Below, piece after piece: positions 1 through 9,343 of a DNA stretch of 64,000 nt (positions are counted from its first letter, which is position 1; each line of letters begins with the position of its first letter). The stretch spans positions 27,492 to 91,491 of the forward strand of contig NZ_QSTA01000006.1 in the NCBI RefSeq assembly GCF_003438075.1, read 5' to 3'. The notes beneath the pieces are model-generated. The model was not told where the DNA came from. It did no database searches and worked only from the letters and a program-made list of their open reading frames with translations. Origin of the DNA: Eubacterium sp. OM08-24. GTDB lineage: Bacteria > Bacillota > Clostridia > Oscillospirales > Acutalibacteraceae. Both the position numbers and the translations under genes were made by a program.

Positions 1-487
1 TATTATTGTCTTTATAGTTACATCTTTTCAAGGATATCTTGATGATGCAATGGATTTAAAGGTTTTTAGATTTTTATCTAAACCCATTGACGAAAATAGA
101 TTTTTTAGGAGCATGGAGATTGCTTTAAATCTGTATAAACAAAGCACAGAAAAAATTGTCTTAGACTATTTTGATGAATGTCACAATATATTTACAATTG
201 ACATCTTGTATTTAACTATAGAAAATCGCAAAACTAAACTAGTTACAAAAACGCAAGAGTTCATTTCAAATAAAAAGTTTGATTATTGGAAAAAGCAGTT
301 ATCCAAATACGAGTATTTTGCCCAATCACACTATAGTTACATAGTTAATTTAAAGAATGTAACAGACTTTAATAAAAATGAAATCACATTATCATTTAAT
401 TCTAAAAAAGCAACAGTACCTATATCCCGTAGTTTCTATGCATCATTCAAAAAAGCTTTTTATGAATATATGGGAGGTACAACATGA
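1..487 (+). CDS. LytTR-family response regulator, 3' part (gene starts before the window)
   Basis: The reading frame is open from the first base of the window, so the gene begins upstream. The visible part opens with the end of a receiver domain: a Thr-Ser pair followed by a Lys-Pro (SKPID), the conserved C-terminal receiver signature. About 100 residues resembling a LytTR DNA-binding domain follow, with the typical 'HYSYIVNLKNV' and 'VPISRSF' elements. LytTR regulators bind promoter direct repeats after phosphorylation by a partner kinase. The stop codon overlaps the start of the next gene (ATGA), and that gene encodes a GHKL kinase, so the two form an AgrA/AgrC-like two-component pair. No agrB- or agrD-like gene is visible, so the signal is unknown. 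Confidence 0.85.
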   Translation, partial: IIVFIVTSFQGYLDDAMDLKVFRFLSKPIDENRFFRSMEIALNLYKQSTEKIVLDYFDECHNIFTIDILYLTIENRKTKLVTKTQEFISNKKFDYWKKQLSKYEYFAQSHYSYIVNLKNVTDFNKNEITLSFNSKKATVPISRSFYASFKKAFYEYMGGTT

Positions 488-1800
488 TTTCTAGTATCTG
501 TTACGCTATAGTCTTTCTGATTGAGTCACTCATATCTTTTTATTATTTTGATTTTAAATTTAAACGAAGAATATCAAAAAAATTTATTCCTATATCAATA
601 CTTTTATCCGGTTTAGTCCTATATATTATAAACCTTATCGAAATTCCGCTGATAAATGCTGTTTGTTTTTATGTTTGCAATTTTATTATCTTGAGAATTT
701 GCTATAATTCAAGCATAAAATCCGGTATATTTGCTAATTTTGTCTTGTTGTTTTTAATGATTATCACAGAATTAATTGTTATTTTACCATTTTCTGTTGT
801 ATCTCGTTTTAGTCTTTTTGAAAGCCGGTCTGACGCATTTATCCTCATTATTCAGGCAATTATGAGTAAATTGCTTTATTTTATTTTTATATGGGGTGTT
901 CTAAAATTTTCTGAAAAAGAATCTAAAAGTACAGGTTCTAAATTTTCATTACTGCTTTGCGTTTTACCCATGGCTTCAATAATATTAATGCATACAAATG
1001 TATATCTTTGTACATTCTACTCCGTAAACAACAACTTTAAAATTGCTATAATTATAGGTAACATTCTCATACTATTGTCAAACATAATAGTTTTTTACCT
1101 CCATGAAACAACGATAAAAATAAATAGGAAATACACTCAAATACTTTTAGATTATCAGCAGGAAATAAATACAATAGATTACTATGATTTGTTACGAGAA
1201 CAAAACGAAAACTCAAAGATATTAATTCATGATATAACAAAACATTTAAAGACAATTAAACAATTATCAGAAGACAAGGATTCAAATATAGCTCAATATA
1301 TTTCTGAAATTGTTAATGATTTTAGTATTATGAATCCAATTGACTACTGTAATAACCCTACAGTAAATTTAATTACTCATAGGTACTATGAGATATGCAA
1401 GAGAAATAACATCAACTTTACAATCAGTATAAAAAACACAAATATTGATTTTATGAAAGAACATGATATAACCGCCTTGCTTGACAATCTTTTAGAAAAT
1501 GCAGTTGAGTCAGCGTTAATGACAAATGAAAAATTTATTGATTTTTCTATTAGTACAAGAAATTCCAATTTTGTAATCATTAAAATTTCAAATTCTTGCA
1601 ATAAAAAACCTAAATACATTGATGGAACTCTCGTATCTTCTAAAAGCACATCCGGTATGCACGGAATTGGCACTAGAAGTATTAAACGAGTAGTTGAAAA
1701 ATACAATGGAAATTTAGAAATGAAATTTGATAGCAATACAAATACATTCACTTCTACTATTGGAATAAACTCTAATATACAAAATAGCAATCAAACATAA
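484..1800 (+). CDS. AgrC-like GHKL sensor histidine kinase
   Basis: A 438-residue protein with about six hydrophobic segments in residues 1-210 and a cytoplasmic kinase half. A histidine in 'ILIHDITKHLKTI' (around residue 250) fits the phospho-acceptor H box. 'LLDNLLENAVESAL' is the N box of the GHKL ATPase fold and 'GMHGIGTRSI' is the G box. This layout is typical of peptide-sensing kinases of the AgrC/ComD group (HPK10). It overlaps the upstream LytTR regulator by 4 nt, implying translational coupling. The ligand cannot be inferred from sequence. Confidence 0.85.
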   Translation: MISSICYAIVFLIESLISFYYFDFKFKRRISKKFIPISILLSGLVLYIINLIEIPLINAVCFYVCNFIILRICYNSSIKSGIFANFVLLFLMIITELIVILPFSVVSRFSLFESRSDAFILIIQAIMSKLLYFIFIWGVLKFSEKESKSTGSKFSLLLCVLPMASIILMHTNVYLCTFYSVNNNFKIAIIIGNILILLSNIIVFYLHETTIKINRKYTQILLDYQQEINTIDYYDLLREQNENSKILIHDITKHLKTIKQLSEDKDSNIAQYISEIVNDFSIMNPIDYCNNPTVNLITHRYYEICKRNNINFTISIKNTNIDFMKEHDITALLDNLLENAVESALMTNEKFIDFSISTRNSNFVIIKISNSCNKKPKYIDGTLVSSKSTSGMHGIGTRSIKRVVEKYNGNLEMKFDSNTNTFTSTIGINSNIQNSNQT

Positions 1801-1844
1801 TCTCTTATATTTACATATATTATTATTCGTTATTTACTTATTGA

Positions 1845-1905
1845 AACAGTGTTACCGCCCTTGTTCACGGTAACACTGTTCAGTTACGATTTATCTAGGC
1901 TTTTT
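1845..1905 (-). pseudogene. Degenerate scrap of an HTH replication/transfer gene
   Basis: Read on the minus strand, this stretch translates as a stop-riddled relative of the C-terminus of the HTH gene at 3468-3734. Both contain KK-x(4,5)-TEQ-x-YREQG, but stop codons interrupt it here. It suggests an earlier element end or a duplication flanking the glycosyltransferase gene. The same bases form a hairpin (see 1847-1878). No start codon or RBS remains. Confidence 0.5.
1847..1878. repeat. Perfect 11-bp inverted repeat
   Basis: CAGTGTTACCG and CGGTAACACTG are separated by 10 nt. No T-run follows on either strand, so it is not a standard terminator. It lies inside the degenerate HTH scrap, where the intact homologous copy near 3506-3537 has a less perfect version. 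It might be an operator, an end site or chance. Confidence 0.5.
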
Positions 1906-2075
1906 CGAGTTTTATAATAATCATGTAAGTGCTTAAGTATCGCTCTTTAGAAATAAATTATATTTTCTTAGACTTATATAATCTATCTGCATTGATACTA
2001 TTGTCTGTTTCAACAATTATTTATGTAATTTTGATGTTAAAAATCAAATTATAGTATCAGGAAAAGGAATATCTA

Positions 2076-3437
2076 ATGAAATGTTTTAAAAATCGCTATA
2101 ACAATTTATCATATATAATTTTCACAATACTATCTTTGTTTTCAATAAGTTTGATTTTTAACAATAATATATGGTTTGATGAAGCTTATACACTGTCGCT
2201 AATTCAGCACAATTATTCCGAAGTAATTGAAATATTAAAATCGGATATGCATCCTCCTCTATACTTTATATCTCTGAAATTCTTCTGTGAGATTTTCGGT
2301 TATTCGATTTTAGTAACTAAAATTTTTTCGGTACTCGGTTACATTGCAACGCTTTTGCTTGGCTGTACCGTGGTTAAGAAGCATTTCGGTTCGGATACAT
2401 CAGTGGTCTATATGCTTACTATAGGGGCAATTCCTATGTCGCTTTATTTCAGCGTTCAGCAAAGGTCATATGAGTGGTGTATATTTTTTGTTACGCTTTG
2501 CTTTACGGAAGCTTTGCTGTTTCTTGAAAATCACGGGACGCGGCATTGCGTTATATTTGTTATCACCGCTTTGTTTGCCGCGTACAACCACATTTACGCT
2601 TTGCTTGCGGTCGGCATGATTTTCATTTTCGTGAATATCTATGCTTTTGTAAAAGACGGAAAGCTGATAAAAGCAATCATAATATCTGATATAGCTATGA
2701 CGGTGGGATATTCTCCGTGGATTATCCCGCTGTTATATCAAACCGAGGCGGCTGCCGGTAGCTTCTGGCTAAAAGGAGTAGAACCGCTTTCGGTGGTTGT
2801 GTTTGCATCGGGAATTGTTATTTCGACGCTGATACTCGCCAAAAAGGAAAACCGCAGGTTATCTGTAATATTTGCGATAACCTGCGTATTAAGCGTTCAG
2901 GCGATAGGTCTGCTTGTGACAATTTTCATTCGCCCCTTTTACATAGCGAGGTACAGCGTTGTTATATCGGGAATTTTCGCGCTGCTTGTCGCTTTCGGCA
3001 CACAACATATAAAAGAAAAAGTTAAAAATATTATTTGCGTATTGCTTTGCGCACTTAACGTAGCCTGTCTTATCGGCACGGGAATATTTGAATACAACCC
3101 GTCAATGAATAATTTTTTCAACCGCTTTGATGAAATAGCTTCTTCAACAGATACATTTTTATATTGCGACAGCTCATTCGGAATTTTGTCATATTATTAT
3201 CCCGAAAACACGCATATCTGCACTTATTACGAACCGTGGTTTTCGGCTTTTGACAATGTTGATTGTGTCAATAAAAAGGATATTGTAAATGATATTGATT
3301 TTGATAATACGGTTTGGTTTGTTAAGAACGAATTAACCAAGACGCCTGATTACATAAAAGATAATTTTATTTTGGAATTAACGGATACATTCAAATGTGA
3401 TTTCAATACCTTTGAGGTGTATTTGGCTAAAAAATAA
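2076..3437 (+). CDS. GT39/ArnT-like integral-membrane glycosyltransferase
   Basis: A 453-residue polytopic protein. The luminal-loop motif 'WFDEAYT' with a following 'DMHPPLYF' is the signature of the PMT/ArnT (GT-C fold) superfamily, where the acidic residue is catalytic and a lipid-linked sugar is the donor. About ten hydrophobic segments follow, then a soluble tail of roughly 100 residues. It likely transfers a sugar from a polyprenyl carrier to a surface acceptor; the substrate is unknown. An RBS (AGGAAAAGGA) precedes the ATG. It sits between the two-component genes and the ICE end, so it may be chromosomal or carried by the element. Confidence 0.75.
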   Translation: MKCFKNRYNNLSYIIFTILSLFSISLIFNNNIWFDEAYTLSLIQHNYSEVIEILKSDMHPPLYFISLKFFCEIFGYSILVTKIFSVLGYIATLLLGCTVVKKHFGSDTSVVYMLTIGAIPMSLYFSVQQRSYEWCIFFVTLCFTEALLFLENHGTRHCVIFVITALFAAYNHIYALLAVGMIFIFVNIYAFVKDGKLIKAIIISDIAMTVGYSPWIIPLLYQTEAAAGSFWLKGVEPLSVVVFASGIVISTLILAKKENRRLSVIFAITCVLSVQAIGLLVTIFIRPFYIARYSVVISGIFALLVAFGTQHIKEKVKNIICVLLCALNVACLIGTGIFEYNPSMNNFFNRFDEIASSTDTFLYCDSSFGILSYYYPENTHICTYYEPWFSAFDNVDCVNKKDIVNDIDFDNTVWFVKNELTKTPDYIKDNFILELTDTFKCDFNTFEVYLAKK

Positions 3438-3467
3438 TATGTATTATATGTTCTTACCATCATACTT

Positions 3468-3734
3468 TTATAATGTTTTATTTTTTATTCTATATAGCAA
3501 ACTGCTCTTACCACCCTGTTCACGATAACGCTGTTCGGTTTCGATTAATCCGGCTTTTTTCAAATCTTTAATAGCTCTGCGGACGGTAGCAGGCGACAGC
3601 TTTATGTCGTCTGCTATTGTTTTTACAGAGGGGAAGCATTCACCATTTTTATCGGCTCGGTCGTGTAGATAGGTATAGACTGCTACGGCTCTGTGGGGTA
3701 AGTCCATTTGATAGAGAAAAGTTAATCTACTCAT
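3468..3734 (-). CDS. Helix-turn-helix protein at the ICE end
   Basis: An 88-residue protein made almost wholly of a winged-helix/HTH fold: 'FPSVKTIADDIKLSPATVRRAIKDLKKAGLI' is a typical GntR/RepA-like HTH, followed by a short wing. Related small proteins in clostridial ICEs are annotated as replication-initiator-like or HTH regulators. It overlaps the end of the VirD4 gene by 8 nt, so it is the last gene of that operon. A degenerate relative of its C-terminus lies at 1845-1905. Confidence 0.75.
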   Translation of the reverse strand: MSRLTFLYQMDLPHRAVAVYTYLHDRADKNGECFPSVKTIADDIKLSPATVRRAIKDLKKAGLIETEQRYREQGGKSSLLYRIKNKTL

Positions 3735-5655
3735 TGTCCAGCACCTCCTGAGGTTGTCTTTCGGTTCTGACGACTACTTTTCCCTGCTTATTTTTGTTCT
3801 GTTCAACGCTTGAATTTTCGGGTTCTTCTGTTGGCTCATATTTCTGTTCAGAATCAATAGTATTTCCACGGTCGGCTTGTTCCGCATTTGGTGAGGTCTT
3901 AAGATTTTCATTTTTCTTCTTTTTCTCACTGCTTGCCTCATCAAAATCCGAATCAGTTGCAGGCTGTTCAAGATAGTGAGGATAGTATTTCTGAATTATG
4001 TTATTGAACAACTCCGAACGGTTTGCATAGTGAACTTCACGATTGCCGTTTTCCATGACCTCATACTTTTCCTCAAATTCAATGCCCCATTCAAAGAACA
4101 GCTTAAGCTTAACTTTCATGGGATAAAAACCTGTTTTCATAACAACAAATGTGCCTTTTGGAAGTGACTTCAACTCATCGGGAGTCATAAGTGGTCGTTC
4201 AATCATTTGCAAGGATTGCGACGGATCGTTTTTGCTCCTGCTTACAGAGCCTGACATAACAGTTCTTGAACCGAGTGCTTTTGATAGGACTTCCGCACTT
4301 GTGCTGTTTGGAGCAAAGCCGCCGAAAATGGTCAGCTGTGTGTTATCTATGATAACATCAGCACCCTCTTTGCCGTAATTTTTCTCAAGTTGTGCGAAGG
4401 ATTGAATTATTGGCACTATCTGTAACCGCCTTGAACGGGAGGCAGAGAACATCATCTCTGCCGAATCAATCTTCGGCAAAGTGCCAAATTCATCGCAGAA
4501 GAACACACAGCGGTTTTTCAGTACACCTCCATTTTCATCTGCAACTGAAAGTATTTCTCGGTAAAGCTGTTGGATAATCAGCGAAACCATAAAGAAAGTG
4601 TTGGGGTTTTCTTCGGGCATTACAATGAATATTGCACACTTTTCATTACAGAATTTTTCAGCGTCTATTTCTGTATCAAAACACAAAAGCTGTTCAAGCT
4701 CAGAGTCAAGAAATGCATTCAGCCTTGAAAGTGCCGTACTCATTACGCTTGACATAGCCTGTTCAGCTGTGTTGAGAGCCGCCCCTGCAAACCACTTTGC
4801 CTTGTGGTCATCGGGCAGATAGTCCATAAGAAGCTGAAACTGATTTTTCCCTTTCTTTCCTGTTGGTGCGAGTAGTTCCTGAATGATTTTGAATACCGAA
4901 ACAATGTGGCGTTCTTCAGGTTTGCAAAACTCTGACACAAGTAAAATTGTTGCTGTGAGAAGTCCCTCGGCGGCATCATAAAAATATGCATTTTGACCGA
5001 ATGATGCCGAGTCCATACCGGAAAGAATAATTGTTTTTGAAATGATTTTTGCATATTTTTCTGCCCTCACCTTGTAAACAAGATGTTCGGGTTCGGCTTT
5101 GTATAAGTCCATATATTTGTTTACGAGGTGCAGAAGATTGTTACCATGGGAGCGTGTGGGATTACGCAAATCTATGACTGAAATTTTGTAGCCGTAATAC
5201 TTTTCTGCAATCGTTCCGTAGTTGCGAACAATATCGCCTTTGGTGTCGGTTGATAAAAATGACATACCCGTTGCACAGGCATATTCAATGCATGGATATA
5301 ACCAATAGGCGGTCTTGCCGACACCGGCCGCACCAATCATCAGAGCGTGAACATCTCCTGTATCAACCATTGCGGTTGTTCCTTTTCTACTGTTCTTGCA
5401 ACCGACAACTATTCCTTGTTCAGTTGGTCTGCTGTCAGGATTTGTACGCCATTCATTTGGTTTAAAATCAATTTGCTTGTAGGTTTTCTTGATTTCCTTT
5501 TTTGTCGCCCAACGAGCCGTACCATGCTGACCTTGTCCGACCGTCTTGTTCTTTATGCGGTTGAGGGAATAGTAATTTCCGACCGTAGAAATAATTATGA
5601 ACAAGGCAAACATTGAACCTGCAACAATAATCAGAGTTATAACACTTGACGGCAT
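3727..5655 (-). CDS. virD4: VirD4/TraG-type coupling protein (T4CP)
   Basis: A 642-residue ATPase that links the relaxosome to the type IV secretion channel. It has one N-terminal membrane segment (about residues 4-27), a Walker A loop GAAGVGKT (108-115), and a Walker B 'CVFFCDEFGTLPK' near residue 385. A hydrophilic charged tail follows residue 560. Length and motifs fit the CD1115-like VirD4 family of clostridial ICEs. The start overlaps the upstream DUF3991/TOPRIM gene by 19 nt. The gene appears intact, unlike virB4 of the same element. Confidence 0.93.
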   Translation of the reverse strand: MPSSVITLIIVAGSMFALFIIISTVGNYYSLNRIKNKTVGQGQHGTARWATKKEIKKTYKQIDFKPNEWRTNPDSRPTEQGIVVGCKNSRKGTTAMVDTGDVHALMIGAAGVGKTAYWLYPCIEYACATGMSFLSTDTKGDIVRNYGTIAEKYYGYKISVIDLRNPTRSHGNNLLHLVNKYMDLYKAEPEHLVYKVRAEKYAKIISKTIILSGMDSASFGQNAYFYDAAEGLLTATILLVSEFCKPEERHIVSVFKIIQELLAPTGKKGKNQFQLLMDYLPDDHKAKWFAGAALNTAEQAMSSVMSTALSRLNAFLDSELEQLLCFDTEIDAEKFCNEKCAIFIVMPEENPNTFFMVSLIIQQLYREILSVADENGGVLKNRCVFFCDEFGTLPKIDSAEMMFSASRSRRLQIVPIIQSFAQLEKNYGKEGADVIIDNTQLTIFGGFAPNSTSAEVLSKALGSRTVMSGSVSRSKNDPSQSLQMIERPLMTPDELKSLPKGTFVVMKTGFYPMKVKLKLFFEWGIEFEEKYEVMENGNREVHYANRSELFNNIIQKYYPHYLEQPATDSDFDEASSEKKKKNENLKTSPNAEQADRGNTIDSEQKYEPTEEPENSSVEQNKNKQGKVVVRTERQPQEVLDNE

Positions 5656-6554
5656 ATTTCATCAGTCCTTTCACCGTTTAAAATATCATCATTCCAGTCT
5701 TTATGGATAGGAATGAGGATTTCGCTTTTGATATTCATTGAGTTTAATTTATCGGCTATCCGTTTGTTTGCTGTCTGTCCTGCCTCGTCATTGTCAAAGC
5801 AAAGAAACACATTTTTAATATTTGGATTGTCTTTAAGACATTGAAAAAGCACCCTGTCCGAAACGGAACAGGATGCCGCATAGCTGTGTTCTTGCCAGTT
5901 TTCCTTGTGCATTGAAATGTAGGAAAGCATATCAATCGGTGCTTCAAAGAGATAAATTTTATCGCTTGTGCCGTGCCAGTGAAAACTGAATTCGGGTTGA
6001 CTTCCTGCAGCATTTCCTTTGTACGGATTGTTCGTCACAGTTCCTCGCTTGTGGGCGTGGCGAGGTTTACCGTTTGAATCGTAGCCGACAAAGACAGCGT
6101 TGTGAAAATCTGACGATTCATAAATCATTTTCCGCCGCACGAACTCATACAAAACATCTTTATCAATACCACGAGTCAACAGCAGATAAGAAAAAACTCG
6201 GCTCATTCTGTCATTCCTTGGTGGCAATTTAAAGGGTTTATGCTCTTTTTCTATGGGCGGTGATGTTATGATTTGACTGCCACCGTTATTCAAAAGCATT
6301 TGAACCGCTTCGGCATAGTCCTTGTTGTAAAATTTGCGAATGAAATCAATCGCATCACCGCCTTTTTGTTCGTACTGATGATACCAGAGATGACCTCTGA
6401 TTGTGACCTTTTGCGAACCGTCAAGCCATTCATATTCCGAACCTGATTTCTTGACTTTCTCGCCTTGATGGATTAAAAAATTAGCAAGGTCTGTTCGCCT
6501 TGCCTGTTCTCGCTGTTCTTTTGTAAAATGAATGTAGGTTGATATTTTAATCAC
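5637..6554 (-). CDS. DUF3991/TOPRIM primase-like protein
   Basis: A 305-residue protein. The N-terminal 90 residues ('YEWLDGSQKVTIRGHLWYHQYEQ' style; 'GGDAIDFIRKFY') match the zinc-free CHC2-like part of DnaG-related proteins. The C-terminal half has TOPRIM features: 'IYLFEAPIDMLSY' with the catalytic Glu and 'VFLCFDNDEAGQ' with the DxD motif. Such proteins are common in clostridial ICEs and are thought to prime replication of transferred single-stranded DNA. It lies directly upstream of virD4 with overlap, so they are co-transcribed. Confidence 0.85.
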   Translation of the reverse strand: MIKISTYIHFTKEQREQARRTDLANFLIHQGEKVKKSGSEYEWLDGSQKVTIRGHLWYHQYEQKGGDAIDFIRKFYNKDYAEAVQMLLNNGGSQIITSPPIEKEHKPFKLPPRNDRMSRVFSYLLLTRGIDKDVLYEFVRRKMIYESSDFHNAVFVGYDSNGKPRHAHKRGTVTNNPYKGNAAGSQPEFSFHWHGTSDKIYLFEAPIDMLSYISMHKENWQEHSYAASCSVSDRVLFQCLKDNPNIKNVFLCFDNDEAGQTANKRIADKLNSMNIKSEILIPIHKDWNDDILNGERTDEICRQVL

Positions 6555-6760
6555 TTCCTTGTATATATTTTTCTTTTCTGCTGTAATATCTTATAGTTGG
6601 TAGTTCTTCTCTTATCACTGTGACAGGAGGCACCTATCAACCTTTGGGTGCAGTTTCCCCTTGGCGGTGTGATGATTTTTTGATTGACAATTTCCTATAT
6701 ATATGGTAAGATAATTATAAATAATCGATCAAAAATTATAAATTTCAGGAGGTTAATCCT
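6555..6760. other. Divergent intergenic region with a conserved-looking leader motif
   Basis: This 206-bp gap separates the minus-strand TOPRIM gene from the plus-strand DinB gene. It contains a motif at 6628-6664 (AGGCACCT, then AACC, then TTTCCCCTTGG) that recurs at 55472-55510. A GCACC/GGTGC stem can form within it. An AGGAGG RBS precedes the ATG at 6761. Confidence 0.4.
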
Positions 6761-7474
6761 ATGACAAAGGAAGAATTATTTGAGCCAATAACGAAGAAAT
6801 ATAATGAACTAAAACTTGCATTACAAGGAACAGATATAGATAAAATAAGAGAACTTACTTTAGAAGTTCATGCTATGGTGCATCCTGCTGAAATTTCTGG
6901 AAGAACTGAAAAAACTATTGCAGATTATGTTTTGGATTATATGTTAAGAGGCAATCAAAATGAATTAGTGCCCAGAGAGGATTATGATGTGGATTTACAT
7001 TACGCAGGCACTAGAACCGTTCCTTTGTGTTGGCAATTTTGGCATACATATCGAATTGAAGATTTAGTAAGCAATATTTTAATGGCAAATCAAAATCAAA
7101 TATTCAATGAAGAATGGCAAAGAAAAATTGGTTCACCTATTACAGATACAGGCAATGCTTTGGAACTTGATGAAGCAATAGCGTTTGGAAAAGAGATAAA
7201 CGTTGAAGCTCTTCATGAATATATGCTCGCAGTTGGTAAAAACACACGTAATATATTAGGAAATCTAACATTAGTACAGATAAATTCAATGGTACCGGAA
7301 GAATGGGTAATGAGAATATTAGAAGAAGGTGGAGTAACAACAGATTTTCGCTCGGTATGGTTATTAGTATTTTGGGGAAGGTTAACAATGGGAGGTATGA
7401 TTTTAACTCCAATGACTGACCATCATATGATGCATTTACCTCCATGTTTAAACAATTTACCGATATTAGATTGA
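6761..7474 (+). CDS. DinB/YfiT-like four-helix-bundle protein
   Basis: A 237-residue protein that resembles uncharacterised DinB-superfamily members. Family-like features are 'LTLEVHAMVHPAEISG', 'WHTYRIEDLVSNILMANQNQ', the C-terminal 'FWGRLTMGGMIL.P.T.HHMMHL', and His residues that could bind a metal. Some family members are thiol transferases or resistance enzymes; no specific substrate can be named. It is the only plus-strand gene within the left ICE block, with its own RBS, so it looks like a cargo insertion between the TOPRIM and relaxase genes. Confidence 0.65.
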   Translation: MTKEELFEPITKKYNELKLALQGTDIDKIRELTLEVHAMVHPAEISGRTEKTIADYVLDYMLRGNQNELVPREDYDVDLHYAGTRTVPLCWQFWHTYRIEDLVSNILMANQNQIFNEEWQRKIGSPITDTGNALELDEAIAFGKEINVEALHEYMLAVGKNTRNILGNLTLVQINSMVPEEWVMRILEEGGVTTDFRSVWLLVFWGRLTMGGMILTPMTDHHMMHLPPCLNNLPILD

Positions 7475-7519
7475 TTTAAAGAAAATCCCTTTTGCCAACT
7501 TTATTCATTAAATCTGTGA

Positions 7520-8938
7520 TTACATTTTTAAACCCTGAGCTTGTTTCTTATCATTTATCTTCTGCTGAAGCTTTTTATCCGTTCTTTGCACTTTCTGCTT
7601 TTCTTCAAAACGGAGCTGATTTTGAATTATGTTGCAGAGGTAGCGCAGGAGATAAAGGGAAGAAACTGCAACACTGTTTCGGTTGGTTTTAATTGAATAA
7701 TGAGGATACAGAACACCTCTGCCTGAATCAAAGACTGATTCGACAGAGGTGTTTTCTTCATATTCAAAGGGATTTAAAACAGATTCTTCGTCCGTATTCT
7801 CTCTTTTCTCAACCTCATCTTCAGTGAGATTTAGTTTCAACGCTTCCTTGATTATTGCATTTTTGATTGACTTGAATTCCTTATTATCAACCAATGGAAT
7901 ACGCTCGGGCATTTCATCCGTGTAGGTGCGGATTGTATTTTCCTTTTGCTCATACCAAAGGACATACAGCTTTTTGATTCTATCATCATTTGCAAGCTCA
8001 TCAACAATTGAATCAACGATGGCTTTTACATCGGGTTTCAGATAACCGTAGACCTTTTTGCCTTTCGATTTTGAAAGTCTGTCGGCAAGTTCCAACAGCT
8101 TATGCTGAATTGATGCACTAATATATATTTCAGAGTTAATCTTTGAAACCAAATCCTCTACAATTTCACGAGCCTCAGCACGGAGCTTATCTCTGTGTTC
8201 GGTCTGCTTCTGATAAATACTTATCAAGTCCTGACGGAAAATTACCTTTGCAAGATTTGACTTTATGTTTTCAATGCCTTTTTCCGTTAGATACGCTTCG
8301 TTCGGCTTTTTAGAATATGCAATCATATGAATGTGTGGATGGTGTCCTTCATTATGAAAAGCCGCATACCATTTGAAGTTTTCGGGAGCGATTTTCATAT
8401 TCTCCGCTATCATATTTCGCTGTGAACGAATTAAATTCATCCAAGCTTTTGCATTGTTGTAGCCCAGCCGTTCCACATCCTCTCGCTTTAGAGAAATGAT
8501 ATGAGTCCAGATATTACTATTACTCTCGGCAATCTCTTTTTGCACATTAGATAAAACTATCGGCACACCATCATCAGTAAATAAGCCGTGTGAGGATATT
8601 TTTTCTACTCTCGGTCGCTGTGCAATGTAACTTACATACTTTTCTCTGTCGCCGAATAGTTCAGCGTGAGCTTCGGCAATCCGCAAAATCAATTCATCTG
8701 CATTACCTATGTTCGGCTTATCAAGATAATCCTGATACTCATACAAGTCCTTTGAGTCAGGATAATCAGAAAGCAATTTCTTAATAATCTGTTTTTGTCT
8801 TTCGGTTGTTTCCATAAACTTTTGTGTACTGTCAGCCTTTTCAACTCCGTCACGAGTCGCAATGTAGGAAACATAATTTCCGATATGAGTTTTGAAATTC
8901 GGCTTGATGTAGGGCGATTTCATAATAATTCTCGGCAT
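7520..8938 (-). CDS. MobP3-type relaxase of the ICE
   Basis: A 472-residue relaxase that would nick oriT and pilot the strand through the channel. The HUH metal site is visible as 'FHNEGHHPHIHMIAYS' (about residues 193-208). The N-terminal region 'KPNFKTHIGNYVSYIATRDGVEK' is typical of the clostridial MobP3 group, and a likely catalytic tyrosine lies in 'NYVSYIATR'. The C-terminal 200 residues are helical and charged. An RHH accessory protein gene lies directly upstream (8942-9343), then an oriT-like region. Confidence 0.85.
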   Translation of the reverse strand: MPRIIMKSPYIKPNFKTHIGNYVSYIATRDGVEKADSTQKFMETTERQKQIIKKLLSDYPDSKDLYEYQDYLDKPNIGNADELILRIAEAHAELFGDREKYVSYIAQRPRVEKISSHGLFTDDGVPIVLSNVQKEIAESNSNIWTHIISLKREDVERLGYNNAKAWMNLIRSQRNMIAENMKIAPENFKWYAAFHNEGHHPHIHMIAYSKKPNEAYLTEKGIENIKSNLAKVIFRQDLISIYQKQTEHRDKLRAEAREIVEDLVSKINSEIYISASIQHKLLELADRLSKSKGKKVYGYLKPDVKAIVDSIVDELANDDRIKKLYVLWYEQKENTIRTYTDEMPERIPLVDNKEFKSIKNAIIKEALKLNLTEDEVEKRENTDEESVLNPFEYEENTSVESVFDSGRGVLYPHYSIKTNRNSVAVSSLYLLRYLCNIIQNQLRFEEKQKVQRTDKKLQQKINDKKQAQGLKM

Positions 8939-8941
8939 AGC

Positions 8942-9343
8942 TTACCCTTTCTGAAACCTTACAACATCATCAAACTTATATTTACCGCTGTTTCGTTTGA
9001 CCTCATCAACACATATTTTTCTTAAATCTCTCAGCTGTCCTTCGGTAATATCATTGGTCGCCGCAACAACATGCATCAGCATGGCAAGTTCCACACCTTG
9101 CTTGAAGAGAACTCTTGCGAGCCTGTCCTCAGTATCAAGAATTTTTGAACTGATGACAGATTCAAGTGCAGGAGTAAGCACACGACTTACATTTTTTGAG
9201 TTTAGCCACGCAATGTAAAATTCTATTGCATCGGATATGAATTCACTTCGTGATGTTGCATTGGTTATTGAGATTGCATTATCACAGGCTTTGAGTAAAT
9301 CCTGATTGATGTACAGTCCTATTCTCTTTGAGTCGTTGTCCAT
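8942..9343 (-). CDS. Ribbon-helix-helix relaxosome accessory protein
   Basis: A 133-residue protein. Its start, 'KRIGLYINQDLLKACDNAISITNATSRSEFISDAIEFY', is a clear CopG/Arc-type ribbon-helix-helix fold. The remainder is helical. RHH proteins next to relaxases bind oriT and help the relaxase load; the 3-nt gap to the MobP3 relaxase supports this role. The presumed oriT lies just upstream. Confidence 0.8.
   Translation of the reverse strand: MDNDSKRIGLYINQDLLKACDNAISITNATSRSEFISDAIEFYIAWLNSKNVSRVLTPALESVISSKILDTEDRLARVLFKQGVELAMLMHVVAATNDITEGQLRDLRKICVDEVKRNSGKYKFDDVVRFQKG

Noticed and set aside
1847..1878. Terminator after the sensor kinase gene
   Set aside because: The stem is good but no T-run follows on either strand.
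3794..5616. Several plus-strand ORFs opposite virD4
   Set aside because: Antisense shadows of a clear conserved gene, without RBS or family features.
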